A DNA stretch of 64,000 nt from Porodaedalea pini (lineage: Eukaryota; Basidiomycota; Agaricomycetes; Hymenochaetales; Hymenochaetaceae), in assembly GCA_002794775.1 (NCBI GenBank), contig NBAY01000023.1:310001-374000 (forward strand). The letters are read 5' to 3'. Position numbers and translations under genes: made by a program. Of this stretch, positions 45,111-57,248 are shown in pieces (position 1 is the stretch's first letter; every line of letters starts with the position of its first letter). The notes under the pieces are model-generated. The model saw only the letters and a program-made list of their open reading frames with translations. It did no database searches and was not told the origin of the DNA.

Positions 45111-46472
45111 ATGTCTCAGTCAAGTGCCAAACTCTTTCAGCCTATCCGTGTAGGGAAGCTTGAGCTTGCGCATCGAATTGCGCTCGCACCTCTTACTCGT
45201 TACCGCGCCGACGATGCGCACGTCCCGCTGGACCTAATGGTGGAACATTACGCGCAACGCGGGAGTGTCCCGGGTACACTTCTCATAGCTGAGGCGACCG
45301 TCATTGCTGCCAGAGCGGGTGGAAATGAAAATGTGCCGGGAATCTGGAGTGACGCGCAGGTCGAGGGATGGAAAAAGGCATGCGCGTTTGTACTGCTCTT
45401 CATGGTTCTAGTGTCTAACAACGTCTATTAGGTAGTCGATGCTGTCCATTCCCAGGGATCATATATCTACATGCAGCTTTGGGCGCTTGGACGAACTGCT
45501 AAACCCGAGGTCCTCGCGCAACCCAATTCTTCAAAGAACCCCGGAGGACCTTATCCATACATATCCTCATCAGATCTGCCACTTCCCGATCAACAGGACG
45601 GAATCAAACCACGTCCTCTAACCCATGAAGAAGTCCTTGAATTCATTGAGCTTTACGGCGTTGCTGCGCACAACGCTGTACACCGCGCTGGCTTTGATGG
45701 TGTCGAGATACATGGCGCGCATGGATACCTCGTTGACCAATTCACGCAGGACACATGCAACAAGCGTACGGATATTTGGGGCGGGAGCATCGAGAATCGA
45801 TCGCGTTTCGCGCTCGAGGTCTTAAAGAAGGTCACATCCGTCGTTGGGGAGGAGAGAACTGCGATCCGCTTCAGTCCATTTGCGACCCTCCAAGGTAAAT
45901 AATGGCGTTCAATTATGGGCTTCTCACTCATGTCACTCCGCGTGTAGGTATGCATATGGAACATCCGCAGCCCACCTTCGCCTATCTCGTCAGCCGTATC
46001 CGTGAGGCGTACCCTCGTTTCGCTTATCTCCATGTCGTCGAGCCGCGTGTGTCGGGTATCGATGATCGCACGGTGCTTGCCGGTGAATCCCTTGACTTCC
46101 TGCGCGCCATCTGGAAAGGACCGAACAGCGAGAAGAATGGATTTGTGTTCATGGTCGCCGGAGGATATACCCCCCAAAGCGCTCTAAAGCTCGCTGAACA
46201 GACTGGAGACCTTGTTGCCTTCGGACGCTACTACATCTCGAATGTGAGTGTATCCTTTTTCATGGTCGCCTCGCTGTCGGAGGAACTAATATCGGTGGAC
46301 ATGTCAGCCTGACCTCCCGGCGAGGATCAAGAACGACATACCTATTACACCATATAACCGCGCGACATTCTATTCCGCCGGCAAACCAGAAGGGTACAAT
46401 AATTATAAATTTGCCGATGCGGAGACCGAGGCGAACTACATGACAAAGAGAGACAAGAATGCCAACCTATAG
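45111..46472 (+). CDS. Old Yellow Enzyme family NADH:flavin oxidoreductase
   Basis: This is an FMN-dependent ene-reductase of the OYE family, which reduces alpha,beta-unsaturated carbonyl compounds with NAD(P)H; it folds as a TIM barrel. Exons: 45111 to about 45380, about 45432-45893, about 45948-46240 and 46308-46472. Recognisable parts are LFQPIRVGKLELAHRIALAPLTRYRAD (FMN-binding first strand), MQLWALGR, FDGVEIHGAHGYLVDQFTQD (substrate His and FMN contacts), NKRTDIWGGSIENRSRF, VAGGYTP and AFGRYYISNPDLPARI near the end. Length (about 380 residues) and motif order are normal, so it should be functional. A relic of a second copy lies just downstream. Confidence 0.93.
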
Positions 46473-46769
46473 AGAAATATATGTCAGCAATTGCAAGCAA
46501 TAGAGATCGTTATTGCCATCCTTCGCTAAGTGTCTTCGTCAGAAATTGCTTGCCATAAATGCAAGAGCTGTGACTTCAGATAATCAGGTCACGCTGACTA
46601 TCTGCGGCCTCATTCTTTTCTGGTCTCGCATAAGAAGCCGGCTAGAGTTATGTGCCGAGGTCAGAATGGGATGGCGCGATTCAGTGATATTCTCGAACTG
46701 GCTTTGGCCGCTAGGCAGTTGACTTGCCAAAGAACCCACCGCATACCGTAATGCGCTTGTTCGGCATCC

Positions 46770-47075
46770 CCTTCCAACTTCGAGGTTCCGTATCAGGTCC
46801 ACGGGAAGGCATCATTTGCATTCACCTATCTATAAAGAGATCCTCGAGTGTATCGAACAAATTTGCAGAACGCTGTGCACCGCGCAGGCTTCGACAGCGT
46901 TAAAATTCATCGATGTGGGAGACCGCCACGTCTACCAATTAACACAGGGCATCTTTCACAAATACGCGGACAAATCGGATGGAAATAGCGCTTGAGGTCA
47001 GTAAGGAGGTCAGAAGTGTTGTTGGCGAGGTGCGAACCAGCCTTCGTATAGTGCTATTCGGCACCTTCATTCCTT
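46770..47075 (+). pseudogene. Relic of a second Old Yellow Enzyme gene
   Basis: Broken frames match the neighbouring functional gene in order: KEILECIEQI against EEVLEFIELY, AVHRAGFDSVKIH against AVHRAGFDGVEIH (about 46875-46915), and ALEVSKEVRSVVGEVRTSLR against ALEVLKKVTSVVGEERTAIR (about 46985-47050). The GAHGYL region is frameshifted. An ordinary tandem duplicate that has decayed. Confidence 0.72.
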
Positions 47076-47079
47076 TGCA

Positions 47080-47878
47080 TACCCTATTAGCCGCGTTCTC
47101 GAGGCTCACCATCGTTCTGCCATTCTTCACCTTTGGGCCGCTTGTATCTGGCGTCAGCAACTGACAGCGCTTGTGGGTGAGTCTGACTATAAAGTTAGGT
47201 GTGCTCCGTACATCATCTTTATTGTGTCCATCTAATCTTGTGGCAAGACAGAGGAATACTGTATACTCGCGGAAACGGAAGAAAGTACGCTTATTACCGT
47301 GCCCGTACCCGGTTGCGTTCGCGCGTTGTGCGCTGGCAGGTACATATGTATTCTTCAAGTTACCGATCGTCAAGCAGAAGTATAGTGTATATTCGTCATG
47401 ATTCTGGAACAGTGGGGAAGTCGCTTCTGCCCGCGTGTTCTCGCATTTTTTAACGATCCGTTGAATTTATTAGGCAACCGTGATCAAAGGGAAGATTGAT
47501 CTCTACCACTGCACTGAGAAAATGCTTCAAGCATGGTATACCATGGCTTCTTTTCTGTTCCAGCCAACATGACGAGATTGAAACTCGTGATGAGATTTGA
47601 TCCCCTTCTTGAGTTCGCAATATCAGGCTTCCATGTGATAACTCCATCATGAAGCTAACCATTCTGTAGAGCATATGCTCCCCCGGGCCCGTGATGCAGT
47701 TTCTCCGGCTGACTGGGACGCAAATAGCATTCTTCTCATCATCGTCGGCCAGCAAAATTGAGTCGGTCAGCCAACAAAGAAAAGACACAAATAGCGGCTT
47801 GGGCTGACCTTAAGCGAGAAGCAGACGCCAGCCCGACTTCTCTAAGGGGTGCTCCCTCTCTTTTACCACTACCTTACG
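47080..47878. other. Intergenic upstream of amylase 1
   Basis: No gene seen. The stretch directly before the amylase start is CT-rich (TCCCTCTCTTTTACC), a common fungal promoter feature. Confidence 0.45.
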
Positions 47879-50858
47879 ATGTCACACCTAGGCGTTCGTC
47901 GGCTCGTGGTGCTCGTGATGTCTCTGTCTTGGGGTACAGCCACATTTGGAAGGGCAAATCACGCTAGAACACCGTCTGGCACCAATGGCATGTAGTATAC
48001 CTCAATAGACTCCAAGCTTGTTAGGCGCTAATGGTAGTTAAACAGACGTCATTATTCAGATGTTTGAATGGACGTGGGACAGCATCGCTGCCGAATGTAC
48101 ATCGTTCATTGGTCCTGCAGGTGGATAAATCACGGTGCTAACTTTTCAAAATGTTCTAACTGCTCTTTAATTCAAGGCTATGGCTTCATCCAAGCCAGTC
48201 CGGCTCAAGAGCATATTACAGGTTCGATTTCTTGCTTGCTGCACTCAACTGAAATGAATCCATGCTGTTTCTTATGCAGGGGATCAATGGTGGACAGATT
48301 ACCAGCCGGTCTCGTACATCCTCACTTCGAAACGCGGTGACCGTGCTCAGTACCAAAGCATGATCGAAACTTGTCATGCAGCTGGAGTTAGAATCATCGC
48401 TGGTTCGACATTTCGTTCGTGCTCCGAATCCTCCCAAATCTGACGCAACATTGCCAGACACTATATTCAACCATATGGCTGGAATAGATTCCGGTACGTG
48501 AAATGAGAGGCTGAAAGAAAGATTTGATATCTCACTTTCACTGTCACCCTCTCCAGGTACCGGGGTAGCAGGAAGCTGTGAGTCCAATTGTTTTCACTTA
48601 TATTGTCTTGAATGCTCACCGCATACATTTCCGCAGCCTTCACACACTACGTTTATCCCGGTATCTATGAGGCTCAGGACTTCCATTACTGTGGACTCGA
48701 GCCAGACAACAACATCGTGAACTACGACAACCGTCTAGAAGTGCAGACATGCCAGTTGGACGGTCTCGCCGAGTACGTGGACATGCTCTCACCTGCTATT
48801 CTTTTCTGAGTACCAAGTAGCCTCGCTACAGAGACGGAGTACGTGCGCTCCCGCCTCGCTGAGTATGGGAACGACCTGTTGTCTCTGGGAGTCGACGGTT
48901 TGCGCCTTGATGCAGCCAAGCGTATTTGTTTCATTCTTTTGCGATATTGTCAATGTTAGGTATTGATAGTATGCTTAGACATTGCGGCAACGGACCTTGC
49001 GAACATCACGAGCCGTTTAAGTGGTACGCCATACATCACTCAGGAGGTAAGCACTGAAGCTCGATGATGTGCTAACGCTAAGACAGATTGCATCAACTTC
49101 AGGTCATCTTCGGCGCGGGAGAGCCTATCACTCCCGCTGAATATGTAGGAATTGGTGTGTCGCTTTCTCGCGCGTTGCATTTATTCCTTGCTGACATTTA
49201 ATTCCGAAACAGGCGACGTGCAAGAGTATGTAGTTCCTTCTTTAGCATTCTATTCTACTAGAAATATTCCATGTCTTTAGATTTCGATACACGACGGCGG
49301 TCATGAATGCATTCTTAAGTGATGGGATTGCGGGCTTGCAGGACCTTGACGACCAAGGTAGATTTAGAATGACATTTCTCTCCCCGAATTCTATTTCTGA
49401 CCATTAATCCAACATATCACAGGTTGGGTTGCGGGAGACGTTGCAAATGTCTTCGTCGCGAACCATGACACGGAACGCGTATGCAACTCTCACCTTGATT
49501 CCTTCAGATATATTAATATATCTACCGTGACCGCAGAATGGCAATTCACTCAACGACAACTCGCCTTCGAATGCGTACACGCTAGCAATGATCTTTTCCT
49601 TGTACGTCTCACCCACTATCTTTCAACCCTCGGATCGTCACTCCATAGTCTCACTTTTATGCTATCACAGGGCACATCCATATGGCACGCCAACGATCCT
49701 ATCTAGCTACTCTGGATTTACGGATACTGATGCAGGTGCACCGAACGGAGGCACGCTTTATCTCTTTCCTTTACATGTACATAAGTAATCTTGTGCTGAC
49801 CCGATCACTTTGCTTTTATCAGGTGTAGGCACATGCTCTGCCTCTGGGGGCACCAATGGATGGTTCGTGCACTTTTCCTATCCCATCCTTTCCTCCCCTT
49901 GCTCAGAATATACCTCATGTACAGGTTTTGTCAGCACCGCTGGCCCGCAGTCGCAGGCATGGTCGGTTTCCGCAACAACATCAGTGTCGCCTCGTCCAAC
50001 GCGCTCACCAACTGGGTCTCGCCGAGCTCGCAGCAGATCGCGTTCGCGCGCGGCGCAGCGGGCTTTGTCGCGATCAACAACGAGGACTCGGAATGGTCGA
50101 CATCGTTCTCGAGTGGACTGCCTGCGGGAACGTACTGTGATGTCGTAGCAGGTGTTCCGATCGGTGGGTTGTGTGCGGGAGAGTCGTGCGTGTCGTTTCC
50201 CTTAATTTGTCTTATAATGCGCTGATGATACCTTTGTGCATTTGCAATTCAGGTTCAGTGTGGCGTCAGACGGCACGTTCAGTGCGACAATCTCAGCTCG
50301 TAACGCTCTCGCCATTCATGTTGGAGCTCTTGGCACAGGCTCTAGCAGTGGAGGAAGCTCGGCGAGTACCGCCACGGTTACGTTTGAGGAGACGGCCACG
50401 ACGACATTCGGCGAGGTACGCTCCCTCCTTGATCGCATTGCATTGTCAAGCACTGACGATGTGTATTAAACATTTGCATAGAACATCTTCCTGGTCGGAA
50501 GTATCGCGGAGCTCGGGTCCTGGAATACAGACGATGCAGTACGTTGACGAACCCGTTTGACATATGATCAATGAAGCTCAATGGCACCATAAACCTCTCG
50601 CGCCCTAGATTGCACTGTCCTCTGCCTCCTACCCGGTGTGGACTGTGACGGTCTCACTGCCTGCGAGCGCCAGCTTCGAGTACAAGTTCATACGCAAGGA
50701 GACCGATGGGAGTGTATGTGCAGTCATTTTCCCGATGGTTGATGCAACTGTATTCACTAACTTCCAACTTTCTGTTACAGATCCAGTGGGAGAGCGACCC
50801 GAACCGAAACGACACAACAGGAACGTCGGCGCAAACCATAGACACAGCATGGAGATGA
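47879..50858 (+). CDS. Secreted alpha-amylase, GH13 with C-terminal CBM20
   Basis: This endo-acting starch hydrolase is split by many short introns. Exon 1 (47879-47987) encodes a signal peptide ([19 protein letters not shown]). The GH13 catalytic domain follows: [21 protein letters not shown], the nucleophile in [11 protein letters not shown] (about 48890), the acid/base Glu in PYITQEV (about 49035) and the third acid in VANHDTER (about 49465). Then come domain C and a Ser/Gly-rich linker ([12 protein letters not shown]). CBM20 binds raw starch: [46 protein letters not shown] and IQWESDPNR. It ends TAWR at 50858. The first intron (47988-48045) appears to use a GC donor where its paralogue has GT. 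Roughly 550 residues. Confidence 0.92.
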
Positions 50859-51459
50859 TTTGTGCATGTTTAGAAATGTCTGTTTTAAGGAGTGGGTTTT
50901 AAGGAGTGCCCTCGTTCTCCTTGTCCAGTCTGTGTTTCTTATGTGTGTGCCTTACCGATCGTTGGATATACTTCTTTCAATTTATTACCCACGAGATGCA
51001 GTACCTAAACGGGGATAAAGCTAAGCGAGGAGGTGTGAACACTGGTGGGGATCTAATTACTCCAATGTGCCGCGTCAGGCACCAGGATTTGGATATCGCC
51101 ACTCTGCTCGGATGGACAGGTAGAAAGAAAGTCAAAGGGCAATACAGCATGGTGCTATCGTTATGGCTGAGCAGACTGAACAGTCGGTCGTGTTGTGTTC
51201 AATGTGTTGGCTCCTTGCTCGCTTACCTAAAGTCTGTTTTGGGTGTTGATATTCCATCAAATCTAATTTACGCAAAGCCAACTTTGCTATGAATCAGTAT
51301 GATGCGACTCTGACTCTGGGGAAAGGTTCTAATGGACATCTATCGTCGTCAGGGAGCGAAATCTGATCGACTCAGATATCACAAGCTCCGTCGCAGAGTA
51401 AAAGGTAGGAAGTAGCCCAATGCTCCTTACTCTCTACATTTTACCCTCGTTGCGCAACG
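50859..51459. other. Region between the tandem amylases
   Basis: Intergenic; 3' flank of amylase 1 and promoter of amylase 2. The 128-codon frame at 50906-51292 has no recognisable domain. Confidence 0.5.
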
Positions 51460-53946
51460 ATGCTGGTGAGCTTTCGCAGCCTTTCAGTGCTGGCATTGGT
51501 TCTCCATTGGAATGTGGACGTCTCCGGCAAGAAAATATTCTCTCGGACACCATCTGGCCATAATGGTGAGCAATGTTATTCGAGGCCATATTCAGGGCTG
51601 CCTCAGACTGGCGCTCACGACGAACAAATAGCCATAATCACTCAGATGTTCCAGTGGACATGGGATAGCATCGCTGCCGAGTGTACGGACTTCATCGGTC
51701 CTGCAGGTACGTCTATTGCAATTGTGACACTTCCAGGACTCTGAGCGCTCATTTATCTTCAAGGATATGGATTGGTTCAAGTTAGTCCAGCCCAGGAGCA
51801 CGTTACAGGTCAGCTTCGTTCTCTGGTCATATTCAGTTTCTTTAACTCTGTTTATTTTGTCACAATTCAGGGGATCAATGGTGGACGGATTACCAGCCAG
51901 TCTCGTACAATATTACCTCAAAACGCGGTAATCGCACCCAGTACCAAAATATGATCGAAACCTGCCATACAGCTGGAGTCGGAGTCATCGCTGGTTCGTC
52001 TTTTTATGCCCTATGCTTGTGAAGTCTCACTGTTGATTTGCACCTAACAGATACCCTTTTCAACCACATGTCTGCGGCAGTTAGCGGTATACATTTAATT
52101 GACTGTTAGCTACTTATGAAATCTGACTTCCATTTTTATCCTTCTTCAGGTACTGGCGTAGCAGGAACCAGTGAGTTTGCTCTTCTGTTTCAATTGAATT
52201 TCGGTTCGATACTATACGGTGTATGTTTCTGCAGCTTTCACGAAATATGACTATCCCGGTATCTACGAGTACCAAGACTTCCATCAGTGTGGCGAGCCGG
52301 GAAATGCCATCCTAGATTGGAGCAACCGTACAGAGGTACAGACATGCGAGCTAGAGAACCTCGCCGAGTATGTCAAAGTTCTTTCGCGCATCCTTTGTGT
52401 TCTAACTCTAGTCGCACAGCCTCGCGACGGACACGGAATATGTGCGCGCGCGACTCGCTGAGTACGCAAACGATCTGCTGTCACTCGGAGTTGACGGACT
52501 GCGTCTTGACGCCGCTTTATGTATTTCTTCCCTTCCTTTCCAACGTTGCCATCGAATAAGATTGACATATGGATGTAGGCATCGCGGCGACGGATATCGG
52601 GAACATTATAAGCCGGTTGACTGATACGCCGTACATAACACAAGAGGTCAGTGGTGATGGAGTATTCCGCGAGGTAACTGCTAGAAGCTGACATGCATTC
52701 TATGGGACCGTAGGTAACATATAGCGAGGGACAAGCGGTCAGCCCTGATGAATATGTAGGAATCGGTATGTCGTTTCCGACAAACGACTTCTCTGTGATC
52801 ATTGCTAACGCTAGTAATTCTATAGGCGATGTGCAAGAGTATATAATCTCCCAGCTGTATTGGGTTACTGGTGCTGAAGCAAATTCACGCTCTAGATTTC
52901 GCTACAGAGCGGCGATTAAATCCGCATTCTTGACCGATGGGATATCAAGCTTGCAGGACCTTGATAACAAGGGTGAGCCTCGGTGGACAATCGTATTCGG
53001 GCTACTTCAATTTCTCAAATGTGATGCACAGGTTGGATTGCAAGCGATGTCGCAAACGTTTTCGTCGCGAATCACGATACAGAACGCGTACGCGGACATC
53101 CTCTTCTTAACTCTTGAATATATGCTGATAAAAGACATCACAGGATAATTCTTCACTCAATGACAACTCGCCTTCCAACACGTACACTCTTGCGTTGATT
53201 TTTTCCTTGTGCGGCCAGCCCACAGGCACTTGAAATTTTTATTGTTCGCAGCCTGACGTCGTTTGTTCTCATAGGGCTCACCCGTATGGCACACCGACCA
53301 TCCTGTCCAGCTACTCTGGATTTACAGACACCGATGCGCCTGCACCGAACGGAGGCAGGCCATTCTCTTCGCATTGCAAGAATAACTCTATGCTAACCTA
53401 CCCACCTTGATTTTACCAGGTGCAGGCACTTGTTCTGGTTCTGGAGGCGCCAACGGATGGTATGTGCACATTCTCACCTCCATCTCCTTCCCACTTTCTC
53501 AGCATCGCACCCATGCACAGGCTTTGCCAGCACCGCTGGCCTGCAGTCGCAGGCATGGTTAGCTTCCGTAACAAGGTAAACGCTGCCTCAATCAACGCGC
53601 TCACCAATTGGGTCTCGCCAAGCTCGCAGCAAATCGCATTCTCGCGCGGGGCAGCAGGCTTCGTTGCGATCAACAACGCGGATACAGACTGGACGGCGGA
53701 GTTCTCGAGCGGTCTCCCAGCGGGAACGTACTGCAATGTCATAGAGGGTGCGCCGAGCGGCGGAGCGTGTGCAGGAGCGTCGTGCGTATTACCTGTTTGT
53801 TTCTTTTCTTGTATTGAACCTGATAATATCGATGTCGTTGTGAATTTTCGTTTGTTAGATTCACTGTGGCATTTGATGGCACGTTCAAAGCGACAGTCTC
53901 AGCGCGGAGTGCGATCGCCCTCCACGTTGGAGCACTTAGTAGCTGA
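51460..53946 (+). CDS. Secreted alpha-amylase, GH13, lacking CBM20
   Basis: A tandem paralogue of the amylase at 47879-50858, with nearly the same exon pattern. Exon 1 is 51460-51565 with a signal-like start (MLVSFRSLSVLALVL), and exon 2 starts at 51632. The catalytic set is kept: [31 protein letters not shown] (about 52495), PYITQEV (about 52640) and VANHDTER (about 53085). Domain C ends with SARSAIALHVGALSS and a stop at 53946, just where the paralogue's linker and CBM20 begin. The next 100 bp still look like a decayed linker. It is expected to act on soluble starch but to bind granules poorly. Confidence 0.9.
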
Positions 53947-54807
53947 TCCGGCGACATAGTGAGCAGTGCCGGGACCTCTATTAGTATTACCACCAGAATC
54001 GCATTGAAGCTTCAGCCAACGGCAATCAATATGATGCGGAGGTGATTTCTCTACGGAGTGAGCTTCGTCCTCGCTGTCCACAATGTTTATTCTATGCATT
54101 ATATTGCGATTTCGATGGCCTGTCAATTCCAGACATGCCAGTATGTTCGATTATGTATATATCTCAACTGGGTGTTTTCTTCCTTGTCATTCACTCAGCG
54201 CCGGTCATGCAACTCGTTTATTATCAGACAGAAAAATAAATAGGCAAAGTCAAACAAGCAATTGTACACAGCGCCCGGGGAGGTGCGTGGCAAGCTTTGC
54301 AAACTGCATGAGTAAAGGAAGAAAAGGTGTCGCTGAACTGGACCTGAAAAAGCAACAGTACACAGTAATAGCAAAGCAAAGGACGTAAAACAGAAGTGGG
54401 TTAGAAGGAAAGGGGGGACCGGAAAGAACATACAGAATCGATCCTGCACCATCAATGTCATAGCACCGTACAAAGTCGATCCGTACTGCGTTGCTCGCCG
54501 CAACCGCATATGAAGCCTCTCAACAGACCGAACTGGAGCACCGAAATTCGGGACAGAGGGTGGATCGGACGATGGAGATAAAGACGTAGGGAAGAAGGTT
54601 AAGGGAACTGAATAGTATGTTACAGACGGCCAACATATGACACGCCGGGAAAACAGAAGGTCAGGATAAGGGAGGATAATCGCATATGAAAAGCGGGAGC
54701 AATAAGCAAAAGCCGGGAAGCAAAAGCCGAGGAAAAAACAACGCAGACGGGAGACAGACGATCCGATACAAGATACAACATGTTTGAGTCTTCGCGTTTC
54801 TCAGCTC
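53947..54807. other. Amylase 2 3' flank
   Basis: 53947-54050 retains weak linker/CBM20-like sequence out of use after the stop. The rest shows no gene and probably holds the 3' ends of the convergent genes. Confidence 0.45.
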
Positions 54808-55684
54808 TTAGGCCTGGAGGGAAAAAATCAGCGATTAGAAAGGTCTTTCGAACAGAAAGGCTACGAATAAATAACGCACAGCAACAGCAGCGGCCTCAGC
54901 TTCAGGCTCCTCAGCGATGGTTTCTTGACCCGGGACCACGGGAGTAGCACCGTTTTCCTTCTCAGCCTGATAAGGTGAGACAGCGAGTAATTTTCAATGG
55001 AATGGCCATGTACTGTCGACGAAGAAACTCACTTTAGAGACAGGCTTCTTCGAGCTGGCGCGAGAGCGAGAGGCGGGCTTCTTTGTCGAAGGTGGCTTTG
55101 CAGACTTTGAAACAGGCTCCGCAGATGCCTTTGATGCCGGCTTGGACGGTGGCTTGGACGTAGAAGCGGGTTTGGTGAGTGCAGCCTTCGAATCCGGCTT
55201 TGCTGCCTTGGAGGAAGGCTTCGCCTAACGGACAATGTGAGTGAATGGTGTTATTTGAGAAGACGTTGAAGGGTGAACAGACCTTCTTCGCGGCAGGCTC
55301 ACCAGTGCGCTCTCCGCCCGTCTCACCCTCGGCATCCTCCTTAATAACTTCCTTTTCGGCCACCTCATCGACTTCAGCGGCTTTTCTCTTCTTGCCCTTA
55401 GCAGGGGCTCTCTTTGCGGGTGCCTTTTTCTCTGTCTCCTTTTGGGCGATACGCTGGGAGGAACGACGCTCGGTGACCGGAAGGTTATCGGCCTTCTTCG
55501 TCGTACCAGGCTTGCGTCCACGCCGCTTCTTCGGACCATCCTTCGGGCCCTCCGCAGGTGGTACTTCAGTGGCCGTTTCGCCGTTGACGGTGGGGACCTC
55601 AGCGGGCGGGACCTCAGGCACGGGAGCGTCAGTTGAAGTTGGGGCAGCGGTCGAAGCGGGAGCAGTAGATTTCTTGGGCGCCAT
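54808..55684 (-). CDS. Basic AT-hook chromatin-type protein
   Basis: A Lys/Ala/Pro/Ser-rich nuclear protein. The start MAPKKSTAPAST (55684) leads to a Pro/Glu region and a clear AT-hook, KKRRGRKPG (about 55510), which binds the minor groove of AT-rich DNA. A Lys-rich stretch (KKAPAKRAPAKGKKRK) and an acidic patch follow. After an intron (about 55281-55228) come repeats of the KPxSKxxxK type like a histone-H1 tail. Two further short introns near 55033-54970 and 54880-54815 lead to an acidic, Ala-rich end and TAA at 54808-54810. Architecture suggests an HMGA/H1-like architectural factor; no specific orthologue can be named. It is divergent from the haloacid dehalogenase gene. Confidence 0.78.
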
Positions 55685-55835
55685 TACGGGTTATCAGTAG
55701 CTGTTGGAAAGCAGCGACAAAGTTATGCTGGTCGTCGTTGCAGACTAGGGACAGAGTTGTGGGAGAGAGGAAGTGGGTGGTTGTGTTACACCTTGTTCAG
55801 CAGTTTGAACCAGCTGTTGTACGTAACATAATTTC

Positions 55836-55862
55836 CACGTGACCGTCGCGCGTCTACACGTG
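55836..55862. promoter_or_regulatory. Paired CACGTG sites in a divergent promoter
   Basis: Two perfect CACGTG palindromes (55836-55841 and 55857-55862), start-to-start 21 bp (two helical turns), lie in the 237-bp gap between two divergent genes. CACGTG is the core of bHLH sites such as that of Cbf1. Confidence 0.55.
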
Positions 55863-55921
55863 GTCGACCGAATTTGACCTCGTGCGTTACCTTCCGACTC
55901 GGACTCTGAGGTTGCTTCAGG

Positions 55922-57013
55922 ATGACAAAATATGTTCTAGCTTTCGACATCTACGGAACGCTGCTTGATACAAGCAGTATAACTCCAGCCCTCTCTGAAC
56001 ACCTTCAATTGGACAAAGAGAAGGCGTCCGAAGTTAGCGCCTTATGGCGTAGATATCAACTCGAGTATGCTGCGATCATAATCCTTGACATGTTCTTTTC
56101 CTTAGGAAGACTCACAGATATACTTGGAGGCTTAACTCAATGAGTGAATTCCAGTACATTCAGCTCTTGTAGCATTCGTCTTCATGCATGCGTAAAAAAA
56201 CGTAGAAATTTATGAGCCTTTCGATGCTGTTACGCAGAAATCACTTCAGCATGCTCTCAAAGAATCAGAAATCAGCTTTGACGACGACACTATCAAGAAG
56301 CTAATGGATGCTTATAACATCCTTCCTTGGTCAGTCCTTCCTACCGTTGTTCCGAACTCAAGCAATGACGTGAACGTCAAGCTTTCCCAACACTATCCTT
56401 GTCCTGCAGAAGCTGACGAACAACGTCAACGTCAAGGTTATCATTTTCAGCAACGGTGCCTAAGTTCCTTCTCTAGTCATCATCGGTTTGCAGTTATTTA
56501 CGTGCTTTCCTGTATGGGACTAGGTACTCTGTCTGTAAGTAACTGCTATTTCTCAATTGCTTCGGTATATACATATCTCATAGACTGGCTATTAGATGGT
56601 TCAAAAAGCACTTGCTGCAGCGCATCTCTCGCATCTCACTCCAGATATCTATGTTGCTGATGCTGTGCGACGCTACAAGCCCGCACCCGAGATATATCAG
56701 GGCCTTCTGCAGGCCATTGAAAAGGAAGCTTATCCGGGAGAGTGCTGGCTTGTCAGCGGGTGCGTTTTGTCGCATTGCTTTTCCTCGCCCTTTTCCCCAG
56801 GCAACTGAAAGTGACTCACGACTATAAAGAAATCCGTTCGACGTTACGGGTGCTCTGGCGCAAGGGATCCGAGCCATCTGGGTCGACAGAGCGCATAAAG
56901 GATGGGCCGACGGCTTGCTACCCATACGCAGCTCTAGTAAACTGCCAGTGACGCCGATGAAAATTGTCCACGACCTCGGGGAGATTCCAGAGCTAATCGC
57001 ATCGCTCGTTTGA
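55922..57013 (+). CDS. Haloacid dehalogenase type II (HAD superfamily)
   Basis: A cytosolic HAD hydrolase of the L-2-haloacid dehalogenase group. All motifs appear across about six exons: motif I AFDIYGTLLDTSS with the nucleophile Asp, cap region EKTHRYTWRLNSM and YEPFDAVTQKSL, motif II FSNGTLS (joined over introns at about 56450-56535), motif III Lys in RRYKPAPEIYQ, and motif IV VSGNPFDVTGALAQG. It ends GEIPELIASLV at 57013. A tiny exon of 11 nt (GTACTCTGTCT, about 56523) is needed to complete motif II. The real substrate may not be halogenated, since fungal members are rarely tested. Confidence 0.88.
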
Positions 57014-57078
57014 TGTGTCTAATGAGCCGCAGTAGCCATCGCCAACAGGCAGATGTGTATGATGAACGAATTAATCAG

Positions 57079-57248
57079 ATTTCCGTGCTATAGTCTACAC
57101 GAAGGACAGTGACCAGGCTGCTGCTGTCAAGGAAGAGCTTAGCTCAGCAGGCAAAGCTTGCATGTCAACCATCGATGATCTAGTTGACAGAGGATGGGGC
57201 CGACACAGGGAAGAGGGACTCAACTTCCTCGGGTGCAAGGCTGCGTAG
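57079..57248 (+). pseudogene. Orphan exon-like frame, about 55 codons
   Basis: After an acceptor-like AATCAG the frame reads FRAIVYTKDSDQAAAVKEE, then LSSAGKACMST and IDDLVDRGWGRHR, ending at TAG 57246-57248. It has good coding character but no start and no recognised family. Probably the last exon of a lost or truncated gene. Confidence 0.3.
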
